From: Alphaproteobacteria bacterium | Lineage (GTDB): Bacteria; Pseudomonadota; Alphaproteobacteria; Reyranellales; Reyranellaceae | Direction: 5' to 3' | Assembly: GCA_017307275.1 (NCBI GenBank) | Contig: JAFKFK010000029.1 | Location: forward strand, 1-64,000 | Length of the DNA stretch: 64,000 bases | Shown here: in pieces, positions 42,775-51,590 of the stretch | How the letters are laid out: every line of letters starts with the position of its first letter | Numbering within the stretch: the stretch's first letter is position 1 | Program-made: the position numbers and the translations under genes | The notes under the pieces: generated by a model | Seen by the model: only the letters and a program-made list of their open reading frames with translations | What the model was told of the DNA's origin: nothing | Database searches by the model: none

Positions 42775-44307
42775 TCACAGAGGGACGTTGCCGTGCTTGC
42801 GCCACGGGTTCTCGAGCTTCTTGGTCTCGAGCGTGGCGAGCGACTTGCAAATCCGCCGGCGGGTGCCATGCGGCATGATCACGTCGTCGATGAAGCCGCG
42901 GTTGGCGGCGACGAACGGATTGGCGAACTTCTCGCGATACTCCTCGGTGCGCTTGGCGATCTTGGCAGCGTCGCCAATGTCGGAACGGAAAATGATCTCC
43001 ACCGCACCCTTGGCGCCCATCACCGCGATCTCGGCACCCGGCCAGGCATAGTTGACATCGCCGCGCAGGTGCTTGGACGCCATCACGTCGTAGGCGCCGC
43101 CATAGGCCTTGCGGGTGATCACCGTCACCTTCGGCACCGTCGCCTCGGCATAGGCGTAGAGCAGCTTGGCGCCATGCTTGATGATGCCGCCATACTCCTG
43201 CGTCGTACCCGGCAGGAAGCCCGGCACGTCGACGAAGGTCACGATCGGAATATTGAAGGCATCGCAGAAGCGGACGAAACGCGCGCCCTTGCGCGAGCTG
43301 TCGATATCGAGGCAGCCGGCCAGCACCATCGGCTGGTTGGCGACGAAGCCCACCGTCTTGCCGGCCATGCGGCCGAAACCGACCACGATGTTGCCGGCCC
43401 ATTCGGGCGACAGCTCGAAGAAGTCGCCCTCGTCCACGACCTTCAGGATCAGCTCCTTGATGTCGTAGGGCTTATTGGGATTGTCCGGCACCAGCGTGTC
43501 GAGCGAGAGGTCGTCGCGATCCACCGGATCGTGCGTCGGGCGCACCGGCGCCTTCTCGCGGTTGTTCGACGGCAGGAAATCGACGAAGCGGCGGAGCTGC
43601 AGCAGCGCCTCGATGTCGTTCTCGAAGGCGAGGTCGGAAACGCCGGACTTCTGCGTATGGGTCAGCGCCCCGCCCAGTTCCTCCTGAGTCACCGTCTCGT
43701 GGGTCACGGTCTTCACCACGTCGGGACCGGTGACGAACATGTAGGAGCTGTCCTTCACCATGAAGATGAAGTCGGTCATCGCGGGCGAATAGACCGCGCC
43801 GCCGGCGCAGGGGCCCATGACCATCGAGATCTGCGGGATGACGCCCGACGCCAGCACGTTGCGCTGGAACACGTCGGCATAGCCCGCCAGCGAATCGACG
43901 CCCTCCTGGATGCGCGCACCGCCGGAGTCGTTGAGGCCCAGCACCGGTGCGCCGACCTTCATGGCGGTGTCCATGATCTTGCAGATCTTGGCCGCATGCA
44001 TGCCGGAGAGTGCGCCACCGAACACGGTGAAGTCCTGGCTGAAGACATAGACCAGCCGGCCGTTGATGGTGCCGTGGCCGGTCACGACGCCGTCACCGGG
44101 GATCTTCTGCGTCTCCATGCCGAAGTCGATCGAGCGATGCTCGACGAACATGTCGTATTCCTCGAACGACCCCGGATCGAGCAGCGCATCGATGCGCTCG
44201 CGCGCCGTCAGCTTGCCCTTGGCATGCTGCGCCTCGACGCGACGTGCACCGCCGCCCTGGCGTGCCGCGGCACGCCTCAGTTCGAGCTCTTCCAACATCT
44301 TCTGCAT
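42775..44307 (-). CDS. pccB: Propionyl-CoA carboxylase beta subunit
   Basis: Carboxyltransferase subunit of 510 residues, carboxylating propionyl-CoA to methylmalonyl-CoA. Both crotonase-like halves are visible: KLTARERIDALLDPGSFEEY, VYVFSQDFTVFGGALSGMHA, LNDSGGARIQEGVDSLAGYA and MGPCAGGAVYSPAMTDF in the first; FVDVPGFLPGTTQEYGGII, KAYGGAYDVMASKHLRGD and the acidic end in the second. The set of motifs is that of PccB/AccD5-type enzymes rather than methylcrotonyl-CoA carboxylase. Confidence 0.96.
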   Translation of the reverse strand: MQKMLEELELRRAAARQGGGARRVEAQHAKGKLTARERIDALLDPGSFEEYDMFVEHRSIDFGMETQKIPGDGVVTGHGTINGRLVYVFSQDFTVFGGALSGMHAAKICKIMDTAMKVGAPVLGLNDSGGARIQEGVDSLAGYADVFQRNVLASGVIPQISMVMGPCAGGAVYSPAMTDFIFMVKDSSYMFVTGPDVVKTVTHETVTQEELGGALTHTQKSGVSDLAFENDIEALLQLRRFVDFLPSNNREKAPVRPTHDPVDRDDLSLDTLVPDNPNKPYDIKELILKVVDEGDFFELSPEWAGNIVVGFGRMAGKTVGFVANQPMVLAGCLDIDSSRKGARFVRFCDAFNIPIVTFVDVPGFLPGTTQEYGGIIKHGAKLLYAYAEATVPKVTVITRKAYGGAYDVMASKHLRGDVNYAWPGAEIAVMGAKGAVEIIFRSDIGDAAKIAKRTEEYREKFANPFVAANRGFIDDVIMPHGTRRRICKSLATLETKKLENPWRKHGNVPL

Positions 44308-44358
44308 TCGTATCTCCGGCCCCTTGCCAGCAGTTTTCGGCCAATATCGCGACCGCGT

Positions 44359-45231
44359 CTAGCGGAGGAAACGCTTCTCGTTTTCCTTGACCGCGCTCAT
44401 TCCTTGCAATTCGAACACATCGTCGACCGTGGCGATCCGGCTTTCCACACCATGGATGCCACCATCCTTGCGAATTTGCGCGAAGGTCGCCCGCATGGCA
44501 CCGACCGACGCGCGGATCGCGTGATTGCCCCAGATCAGGAGGCCGATCTTCTTGAGTTCACGAACCCGCGCCACCGTCATCTGCGGATAGGCCGTCGGCA
44601 CCAATGCAATCGGCGCCTTGCCATCCCAGGCCCGCACGAAGGCCTCGATCTCGTCCGGCGTCTTCTGCTTGGAGTGCACCAGGATCATGTCGGCACCTGC
44701 AGCCTCATAGGCCCGCGCCCGCTTCAGGGCCTCGTCCTGGCCAAGGCCCGCGATCAGCGCCTCGGTGCGCGCAACGATCACCAGGTCGGGATCGCGCCGC
44801 GCCGCGCGCGCCGCCTCGATCTTGCCCTGGAACTCCTCGATGCGGACCATGTCCTGGCGTCCACCGGCGATCAGGCTGGTAACCTTGGGGAAGCTCTTGT
44901 CTTCCATCACGATCACGGCGGCGCTGGCCCGCTCATACTGCTCGACGGCATAGAGCACGTTGATGGCGTTGCCGAAGCCCGTGTCGATATCGGCGACGAC
45001 CGGGAGGCCCGAGCGCTCTGCCATCGCTCGCGTCATGTCGAGGTGCTGGGTCATCGACACGACGCTGACATCCGGCACGCCGTACATCGCCGACAACTCG
45101 AAGCCGCTGGCCCAGATCGCATCGAACCCGGCTTCGGCGGCAAGCATCGCCGACAGCGGACTGTGCGATGCCATGGCTTCGACCAGCCCCTTCTGGGCGA
45201 GCACGTCGCGAAACTTCCTGCCTGGCGTCAT
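44359..45231 (-). CDS. PEP mutase/isocitrate lyase superfamily enzyme, phosphonopyruvate hydrolase-like
   Basis: A 290-residue TIM-barrel enzyme. The gating-loop motif reads EDKSFPKVTS with Thr at 118. PEP mutase has Asn at this place (EDKxxxxxNS), while phosphonopyruvate hydrolase (PalA of Variovorax) is about 290 residues with Thr118, so hydrolysis of phosphonopyruvate to pyruvate and phosphate is the best guess. Other conserved parts are WASGFELSAMYGVPD and VVADIDTGFGNAINV. The lyase motif KKCGH/KRCGH is missing, which argues against methylisocitrate lyase despite the propionate context. The ATG at 45231 overlaps the ATP12 gene stop; the frame is open far upstream but only as a shadow. No other phosphonate gene is nearby. 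Confidence 0.8.
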   Translation of the reverse strand: MTPGRKFRDVLAQKGLVEAMASHSPLSAMLAAEAGFDAIWASGFELSAMYGVPDVSVVSMTQHLDMTRAMAERSGLPVVADIDTGFGNAINVLYAVEQYERASAAVIVMEDKSFPKVTSLIAGGRQDMVRIEEFQGKIEAARAARRDPDLVIVARTEALIAGLGQDEALKRARAYEAAGADMILVHSKQKTPDEIEAFVRAWDGKAPIALVPTAYPQMTVARVRELKKIGLLIWGNHAIRASVGAMRATFAQIRKDGGIHGVESRIATVDDVFELQGMSAVKENEKRFLR

Positions 45232-45956
45232 GCTTCCCCCTTGGTGCGCAGCCGCGTGCCTTCCAACAGTTCGAGAAACCGGGAACCTGCCACGATATCT
45301 CTGCGCACGCCGGTCCTCTGCTCGAGCGCCGTAGGGTCGTCGCCCCAGCGTTCGACTTGATAGAGGTCGTCGAGCTGCGCCGCGGCAAAGGCGTCTTCCG
45401 CCGTGAGACGCCGCTCCGCAACGGCAAGGGCCACGATCAGCGACCCTGCGATGTGCGTAAGATTGTAGAGCGAGGAGAGCGCCATATCGCCATGCGCCGC
45501 CACGGCGGCCCGCAGGGTGACAAGTGCTTCGGGAGACTGAGTTACGAACGACATGCCTTCGACCACGGCAAGTCGCGCGCCGTAGCGTTCGGCTGCCCAA
45601 TCGAGGAGCGGCTGCCACGTATCCTTCTGGCGCTCGACCAGACTCGATGGACCGGAGGCGCGATAGCACAACAGGTCGGAGCCGGCATACTTGGCGGTAT
45701 CGTCGATCACCTGCTCGCGCTGTCCTGGCACGCGATCGAGGCCGGTCGCGGCGAGACGGGTCAGTGGCAGGAGGGCCGTCTTGATCTCTTCCTTCTCGGG
45801 CACGCCTGCCCATTCACCGGCGATTGCTTCGGCCAGGGCGCGTGTCGGCACGACCAGCACAGTCTTGGCCGGCGTACGCATGGGCCTGCCGTCGAGCAGC
45901 ACGCGAAAGCCACCGTCGCAAGCGTCGACCGCCGTTTCCTTGTAGAAGCGCTTCAT
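45228..45956 (-). CDS. ATP12-type F1-ATPase assembly chaperone
   Basis: A 242-residue protein of the ATP12 family, which in mitochondria and alphaproteobacteria binds the F1 alpha subunit before assembly. The ATG at 45956 (MKRFYKETAVDACDGGFRVL) begins the family domain. Typical blocks are DGRPMRTPAKTVLVVPT, AGSDLLCYRA, WQPLLDWAAERYGARL and a C-terminal acidic helix (LDDLYQVERWGDD). ATP synthase genes are not in the window. The stop overlaps the next gene (ATGA). Confidence 0.93.
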   Translation of the reverse strand: MKRFYKETAVDACDGGFRVLLDGRPMRTPAKTVLVVPTRALAEAIAGEWAGVPEKEEIKTALLPLTRLAATGLDRVPGQREQVIDDTAKYAGSDLLCYRASGPSSLVERQKDTWQPLLDWAAERYGARLAVVEGMSFVTQSPEALVTLRAAVAAHGDMALSSLYNLTHIAGSLIVALAVAERRLTAEDAFAAAQLDDLYQVERWGDDPTALEQRTGVRRDIVAGSRFLELLEGTRLRTKGEA

Positions 45957-46086
45957 CCAGCTCGGCTTGGTTGAGATCCAGGGGCCACGATGCGAAATGC
46001 CGTTTCCCTGGCTCCGCACGTGGCGACGGGATTACACGTCTGCCCCTGCCGACGACAAGGCCCCCGGACGGGGACAGGAAGAGACT

Positions 46087-48111
46087 TCAGCGGCTCTGAC
46101 TGCGCTGCGGACCCGGCGTCTGGGAATGCGTCGGACGGCCAGACCGTTGCCGCACGTCGGATGAAGGAACCGGAAGCTGCGCCCGCAGCCCCGGACGCAA
46201 CGCCTCCAGCCTCGGCGCGAGGACCGCGCAGGCGTTGGCACCAGCCTGGCGCGCGCCCTGTGCGAGTTGCGCGACCAGGCTCGGGATCGGACCTCCGCCC
46301 ACCAGCAGTTTCGACAGGTTTGGATCGAGCGCGCTCGCCGTAGGACGCCCGGCACCGCCCTTGATGCGCATCGGCGAGGCAAGCGCTGCCCCTTGGGCAT
46401 CGCGGGCTTCCGGTGCGACGATGAATTCCCATCCCTCGGTGCGCATATGGACGAAGCCGCCGCCGATCAGCACCGCCCGCGGCGTGTCGACAACGATACG
46501 CCGGAGGTTGGCAACACCGCTGCTCACGTCGAAACGGCCGGCGATGCAATTGAACGGCACACCGGAATCGGTTCCGCCCAGCAGCCGTTGGGTCTCGGGC
46601 GGCCAGTTCACCAACTGATCGCGCGGCCACACACCCTTGGCGATCGCGATGTCGACCGAGCCATTCGCCGAGTTCAGCGCATCGCGCGTCGTGCGGCCGC
46701 CGCCGCGCAGGCGCAGGTCGATGTCCGCCACGGCGTCGCGCAAACCGAGATCGAGCCCCAGCAGCGAGGAGAGTTCTCCCAGCGACACGCGGTTGGCCGA
46801 TGCCGTCAGGGTCGTCTGGCCGAGTCGTCCCGCCGGATCGTAGACGAGATCGACACCCGCCGAGCCGCCACCAACCGACCCGGCCGCCCTGAACGTGAAC
46901 CGCGTCTCGCCCGACGACAGCGTTACCGAGGCGTTCTGCATTTTCGCGCCAAGGCCCACCACCTCGCCCAGCCTGACCGTGACGGAGAGTGCCGACCGCC
47001 CGAGCCAGCTCGCCGAGAAGGGCATGGCCGGAACAAGCCTCTGCTGTGCCGGCGACGTCGGCGCCGCCGGAGGTGCAACGGCTGGTGGCGCACGCAACTC
47101 CGAGACATCCAGGCGGCTAATGTCGGCGTTTACTGCAATCGTCGCCGTGCCTTTGCGGTCGTGGCGGAAGAGCGCCTCGCCCACCATCTCGCTCGAACCG
47201 ACCTTGAGGGTCTGCACCTCGACCTTGAAGCCGTTGCGTTGCGTCGAGGCCTTGGTGTTCAACGAATAAGGTCCGCCGGCCGGCACGGGCAGCCGGATAT
47301 AGGGACCGAAAACCGAGACATCGGGGCCATCGGCATTGATCTGAAGGCTGGTCCCCTTCACGCCGACGCCGCCCTTGATGGCGATCTTTCCACCGCCAAA
47401 ACCACCCTGCAGATCGATATTGCCGGGCAGTCCACGTATCCAGCCGTCGAACGAACCGGCAGTACCCGTAAGTTCGAGGGGGACGGCGTACGGAGCCGAA
47501 AAGCGGCCTTCGACCTGCAGCGTCTGGTTGGGCGCCGGCGACTTGAATGTGGCGTTCGCTATTTCGACCACGGCCGGCGGCCGCCCCGCGCCTTCTGAAA
47601 CAGTGAGGACCGAGTCCTTCACCTCGATGCTGTTGATCCAGGGAAACGCCGCCGTGGTCCGCAGGCGAAGCGACCGGTTCTCGGCCGGATGCGGCCCCGA
47701 ACCATCGGGCGGCGGCAGCATCTCGAGGTTGGCGTCGCCGACCTCGTTACGCTCGACCAGAATATCGGCACCTTCGAGGACGATGCGGCCGATCTTCACT
47801 TCACCCAGAAGCAGCGAGAACGGGTCGAGGAAGAGTGTCATCTTCCTCACGCGCGCCATGTCAGGCCGCGATCCCCAGGGCGCATTCGAGAGCGTCACGC
47901 CTTCGGCGACCATTGCGGGCTCGCTACCCAGCTTGATGCTCAGCGGCACGCGCGCGGCGAGCTCGCGGCCGGTCACTTTTCGAATCTGCTCAGTGAGCTT
48001 GGCCTGGTAGCGTGACAGGTCGCGCGTGGCGATCCAGGCCACGCCGCCGATCGCGACGATCGGCACCGCCGCTGCCGCAATCCAGGCCAGCCGCCTCCAG
48101 GGAATCCGCAT
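46087..48111 (-). CDS. AsmA family protein
   Basis: Inner-membrane-anchored periplasmic protein of 674 residues, likely part of the AsmA/TamB-like lipid-handling group. The ATG at 48111 gives one N-terminal helix (IPWRRLAWIAAAAVPIVAIG), and the AsmA N-terminal domain follows (GRELAARVPLSIKLGSEPAM ... VTLSNAPWGSRPDMARV). The long middle is beta-rich. The C-terminal AsmA_2 region has GSVDIAIAKGVWPRDQLVNW and ends in a basic, Ser/Pro-rich tail. It lies 16 bases after the pseudouridine synthase. The 130-base gap towards the ATP12 gene holds nothing clear. Confidence 0.88.
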   Translation of the reverse strand: MRIPWRRLAWIAAAAVPIVAIGGVAWIATRDLSRYQAKLTEQIRKVTGRELAARVPLSIKLGSEPAMVAEGVTLSNAPWGSRPDMARVRKMTLFLDPFSLLLGEVKIGRIVLEGADILVERNEVGDANLEMLPPPDGSGPHPAENRSLRLRTTAAFPWINSIEVKDSVLTVSEGAGRPPAVVEIANATFKSPAPNQTLQVEGRFSAPYAVPLELTGTAGSFDGWIRGLPGNIDLQGGFGGGKIAIKGGVGVKGTSLQINADGPDVSVFGPYIRLPVPAGGPYSLNTKASTQRNGFKVEVQTLKVGSSEMVGEALFRHDRKGTATIAVNADISRLDVSELRAPPAVAPPAAPTSPAQQRLVPAMPFSASWLGRSALSVTVRLGEVVGLGAKMQNASVTLSSGETRFTFRAAGSVGGGSAGVDLVYDPAGRLGQTTLTASANRVSLGELSSLLGLDLGLRDAVADIDLRLRGGGRTTRDALNSANGSVDIAIAKGVWPRDQLVNWPPETQRLLGGTDSGVPFNCIAGRFDVSSGVANLRRIVVDTPRAVLIGGGFVHMRTEGWEFIVAPEARDAQGAALASPMRIKGGAGRPTASALDPNLSKLLVGGGPIPSLVAQLAQGARQAGANACAVLAPRLEALRPGLRAQLPVPSSDVRQRSGRPTHSQTPGPQRSQSR

Positions 48112-48127
48112 GCCGACCGATTCTCGC

Positions 48128-49132
48128 TCAAACACCGTCCGTAGAGAAGCCCAATGCCTCAACGGTGCGGCGGAAGTGAGATGGCAGTTCCGCCTCGGCT
48201 CTCAGTTCGCCCCTGCCCGAGGGATGCGGCAGCGACAACCGGCGGGCATGAAGGTGGAGACGACGCGCGTCGGCGATGGTGGCCAACAGCGCTTCCTCGC
48301 CGCCATACTTGCGGTCACCCAGGATCGGACAACCGATTTCGGCGCAATGCACGCGAAGCTGATGCGTGCGGCCCGTGCGCGGCCAGAGGGCAAGCATCGC
48401 CGCGCGTTTGCCGATCCTGTCGATCTCGCGGAAATGGGTCAGCGCCTTCTGGCCGTTTTCCTCGTCGACCTGCATCAACTCCCGGTCGCGAGCACCCGGC
48501 CGCTTGGCGAGCGGCAGGTCGATCGTGCCTTCCTTGCGCGGCGGCACACCGACGACGATCGCCCAATAGAGCTTTTCGGTCTCGCGGTCGCGGAACGATT
48601 CGGCCAGCCGCTTGGCCGCCTGCCCGGTGCGGGCGATCAGCAACAGGCCGCTCGTATCCTTGTCGAGCCGGTGCACGAGCCGCGGCCGGTCCTCGTAGCC
48701 GAAGCGCAGCGCATCGAGCATGCCGTCGACGTGCTTCTCGGTGCCGCTGCCGCCCTGGACGGCCAGCCCCGGCGGCTTGTTGAGGACGATCACATGGTCG
48801 TCGCGGTGGATCACCATGCGCTGGATTTCCGCCGCATCGCGATCGGAAACCACCGGAACCGCCCGCTCCGCCCGCGGCTTGGGAGCGGGCGACGTCGAGA
48901 CGCCAGGCGGCAGGCGGATCGACTGACCCGGCTCGATACGGTCCTTGCCCTCGGCACGCTTGCCGTCGATTCGGACCTGACCGGTGCGCAGGAGCTTCTG
49001 CAACGCGGCGTGGGTCAGTTCGGGAAAGTGCCGTTGGAACCAGCGATCCAGCCGCAACCCCGCTTCATCGTCGGATACTGCGCGAAGCTGGACTTGGGCA
49101 CGGGTGGCGCCGGCGGTGGGGCGATCGCTCAT
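48128..49132 (-). CDS. rluC: RluA-family 23S rRNA pseudouridine synthase (RluC-like)
   Basis: A 334-residue enzyme with an N-terminal S4 domain (LRLDRWFQRHFPELTHAALQ) and a catalytic domain with the nucleophilic Asp in RLVHRLDKDTSGLLL. The motifs IVLNKPPGLAVQGG and RTGRTHQLRVHCAEIGCPIL are typical. The ATG at 49132 is the natural start; an upstream open extension has no similarity. Assignment to RluC rather than RluD rests on overall likeness and is less certain than the family. Confidence 0.88.
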   Translation of the reverse strand: MSDRPTAGATRAQVQLRAVSDDEAGLRLDRWFQRHFPELTHAALQKLLRTGQVRIDGKRAEGKDRIEPGQSIRLPPGVSTSPAPKPRAERAVPVVSDRDAAEIQRMVIHRDDHVIVLNKPPGLAVQGGSGTEKHVDGMLDALRFGYEDRPRLVHRLDKDTSGLLLIARTGQAAKRLAESFRDRETEKLYWAIVVGVPPRKEGTIDLPLAKRPGARDRELMQVDEENGQKALTHFREIDRIGKRAAMLALWPRTGRTHQLRVHCAEIGCPILGDRKYGGEEALLATIADARRLHLHARRLSLPHPSGRGELRAEAELPSHFRRTVEALGFSTDGV

Positions 49133-49167
49133 GGCGCGCAACCTAAGGGACAAGCTAAACAGGGTCC

Positions 49168-50061
49168 ATGGAATCGGTGTCGTTCGATACGCTGACGTTC
49201 GACCATCCGGCGGCCTGCCGGCCCGCGACATTGAGCGCAAGCCTCCACCTGCCCGACCGACCAGCGGCCGATCCCTCGCCCTGCATGGTGATCCTGACCA
49301 GCAGCGCCGGCGTTCAGCGCCACCGCGAGCACTACTACGCCGATCTCCTGAACCAGGCGGGCGTTGCGGCGCTGATCGTCGACAGTTTCACCGGGCGTGG
49401 CGTGCGGCGTACCGTCGCCGACCAGACCCTGGTCTCTGCCGCCCAGATGGAGGGCGACGCATTTGCTGCCCTCGCCCTGCTGCGCAACGACCCGCGCATC
49501 GATCCGTCGCGAATCGGAATCATGGGCGTCTCGAAAGGCGGCGTTGCGACCCTCAATGCCGCCATCGCCGTGCGCCAGCGCTGGCGCAACGGCTTTCCCC
49601 ATCTCTTCGACCTGCACGTCGCCATTTGCCCCGGGGCAACGGCACAGCATCGCGACGCGACTACGCATGGCCGCCCCATGTTCCTGATGCTGGCGGCACG
49701 CGATGACTACACACCGGCAGAACTTGCCGTCGAGTATGCCGACCGCATGCGGGCCACCGGCAACGCGCGAATCAAAGTGAAGGTCTATGGCGCCGCCCAT
49801 CATGGCTGGGAATCGATCGGGCCGGTCTTCGACATCAAGGATGCCGAGAACTGGTCGCGCTGCCGGAACTTCATCGAGGATGACGGACGTCATTTCGTGC
49901 CGTCGCTCGGCCACGCGCTGAGCGAACCCGAATTCCAGGCGTGGGCGCGGCAGCATTGCGTCACGCGCGGCGCCCGGGCCGGCGGCGGGACTGTGGCTCT
50001 GAAGCAACGCGCAAGTGCTGATTTTATTGACTTTCTGAGGACTCACGACTTCGTGGGCTGA
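49168..50061 (+). CDS. Dienelactone hydrolase family protein
   Basis: Alpha/beta hydrolase of 297 residues without a signal peptide. The nucleophile is Ser in IMGVSKGGVATLN, the acid Asp in AARDDYTPAE and the base His in GAAHHGWES. In true dienelactone hydrolase the nucleophile is Cys, so this is a Ser-type relative of unknown substrate. It is divergent from the pseudouridine synthase gene. Its stop overlaps the transpeptidase start (TGATG). Confidence 0.85.
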   Translation: MESVSFDTLTFDHPAACRPATLSASLHLPDRPAADPSPCMVILTSSAGVQRHREHYYADLLNQAGVAALIVDSFTGRGVRRTVADQTLVSAAQMEGDAFAALALLRNDPRIDPSRIGIMGVSKGGVATLNAAIAVRQRWRNGFPHLFDLHVAICPGATAQHRDATTHGRPMFLMLAARDDYTPAELAVEYADRMRATGNARIKVKVYGAAHHGWESIGPVFDIKDAENWSRCRNFIEDDGRHFVPSLGHALSEPEFQAWARQHCVTRGARAGGGTVALKQRASADFIDFLRTHDFVG

Positions 50062-51590
50062 TGGACGAATCGGCTGCGAGCAGCTATACCTCCGGTGTGA
50101 TTCGCTCCTACTTTCTCGCCGTTTCTCTGGCGCTCGTGTCCTCCCTGCTGGGGACCTCTTCCACCTACGCCACCGACCTGCTGTGGACCGGATCAGGAGC
50201 CGCTACGGCCCGCTCCGAAGCTCTACTCAAGGTCCTGCGCAACGCTTCCGACCATGGGCTCGAACCCGCCTGGTACGGAATCGCCGAGGTCGAGAAGGCG
50301 CTAGCGCCAGGCGCGGATCAGGCAGCGGCAGAGACACTACTGACAGCCGCCTTCGTCGCCTATGCGAGCGATGTTTCGACCGGGCGCGTCCGCGCCAATC
50401 GTGTCGACAAGGATATCGACATCATCCAGCGCAAGGTCGAGAAGGCCGACCTGCTGAAGGCCGCGGCCGAGACAACCGACTTTGTCGGCTATCTCGCCTC
50501 ATTGCCGCCTAAGGGCGACTACCCGGCACTGCAGAAGGCGCTGGCAGCGTGGCGCGACAAGCGCGGCAAGGTCGGCCATACGACGATCGCCGACGGCACG
50601 GCGCTGAAGCCCGGTATGACCGATCCGCGCGTCGGCCTGCTGCGCAAGCGGCTGGTCGAGTTGGACTTCACTGTGCCCGATCCCGCCGCCGGCGCGTCGC
50701 CCGACCTCTATGACGACGCACTGGTCGGCCTGATCAAGTCCTACCAGGAGATGAAGGGCCTCTCGGTCGACGGCGTTATCGGCGCCAAGACCATTCGTTC
50801 GCTCAACACGACGGTCGACGAACGCATCGAGCAGATCGTCGTCAACCTGGAGCGCCGCCGCTGGCTGCCGGAGGATCTCGGCAGCCGCTACGTCTACGTG
50901 AACACCGGCGACTACTCGATGGTGTTCGTCGACCAGGGCAAGCTCGCCTTCCAGAGTCAGGTGATCGTCGGCACGCCCAAGGACCCGACGCCCGAGATCC
51001 AGTCGGTGATGCGTGGCTTCCAGACCAATCCCTTCTGGACCGTGCCGACCTCTATCTCCGGCGAGGAATATCTGCCGATGTTGCGCCGCGACCCCAATGC
51101 GCTGGCCGGCAGCGGCTTCAAGATCTTTGCCAACTGGAGCGACGACACCGAGCTCGACCCCAACACGGTCGACTGGAACTCGATCCATCCCAAGGCGTTC
51201 CCCTACCGTATCCGCCAGGAGCCGGGGGCGGCGAACGCGCTGGGCTACATCTTCTTCCCGTTCGCCAATAAGTACGGGATCTACATGCACGATACGGCGA
51301 GCCGCTGGCTGTTCACCGAAGGCAGCCGCAACTTCAGCCACGGCTGCATCCGCCTGCAGAACCCGCTCGACTTCGTCGACAAGGTGTTCAACGGCAAGAA
51401 CAACTTCAGCAAGGAGCGCGTGCAGTCGGTCATCCAGGCCGGCCAGCAGGCTCACTACACCTTCCCCGAGTCGGTCACCCTCTACGTGACCTACCGCACC
51501 GTCACGGCCAATGCCGACGGCGTGCCGGTGTTCCGCGACGACGTCTATGGTCGCGACCGCCGCGTCGCCAAGGCAATGCAGAAGCCCTAG
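50061..51590 (+). CDS. L,D-transpeptidase of the YcbB/LdtD type
   Basis: Peptidoglycan cross-linking enzyme of 509 residues. The N-terminus bears a Sec signal (SYFLAVSLALVSSLLGTSS), and a GTG at 50097 would give a more compact one. A scaffold domain (about 45-180), a peptidoglycan-binding-like repeat (about 205-250, LYDDALVGLIKSYQEMKGLS) and a YkuD catalytic domain (about 280-450) follow. The catalytic motif is SHGCIRLQN with Cys429, preceded by YMHDTASRWLF. It forms 3-3 cross-links or attaches proteins to the wall. The stop codon overlaps that of rarA tail to tail (CTAG). Confidence 0.92.
   Translation: MDESAASSYTSGVIRSYFLAVSLALVSSLLGTSSTYATDLLWTGSGAATARSEALLKVLRNASDHGLEPAWYGIAEVEKALAPGADQAAAETLLTAAFVAYASDVSTGRVRANRVDKDIDIIQRKVEKADLLKAAAETTDFVGYLASLPPKGDYPALQKALAAWRDKRGKVGHTTIADGTALKPGMTDPRVGLLRKRLVELDFTVPDPAAGASPDLYDDALVGLIKSYQEMKGLSVDGVIGAKTIRSLNTTVDERIEQIVVNLERRRWLPEDLGSRYVYVNTGDYSMVFVDQGKLAFQSQVIVGTPKDPTPEIQSVMRGFQTNPFWTVPTSISGEEYLPMLRRDPNALAGSGFKIFANWSDDTELDPNTVDWNSIHPKAFPYRIRQEPGAANALGYIFFPFANKYGIYMHDTASRWLFTEGSRNFSHGCIRLQNPLDFVDKVFNGKNNFSKERVQSVIQAGQQAHYTFPESVTLYVTYRTVTANADGVPVFRDDVYGRDRRVAKAMQKP

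Noticed and set aside
44359..45231. Methylisocitrate lyase (PrpB) suggested by the neighbouring propionyl-CoA carboxylase
   Set aside because: The lyase signature KKCGH/KRCGH is missing; the loop EDKSFPKVTS belongs to the PEP mutase/phosphonopyruvate hydrolase side.
40416..45360. Very long plus-strand frames opposite pccA and pccB (about 740 and 850 codons)
   Set aside because: Antisense shadows of conserved genes. The second spans pccB, the intergenic gap and the next gene, which a real gene would not do here. No motif is recognisable.
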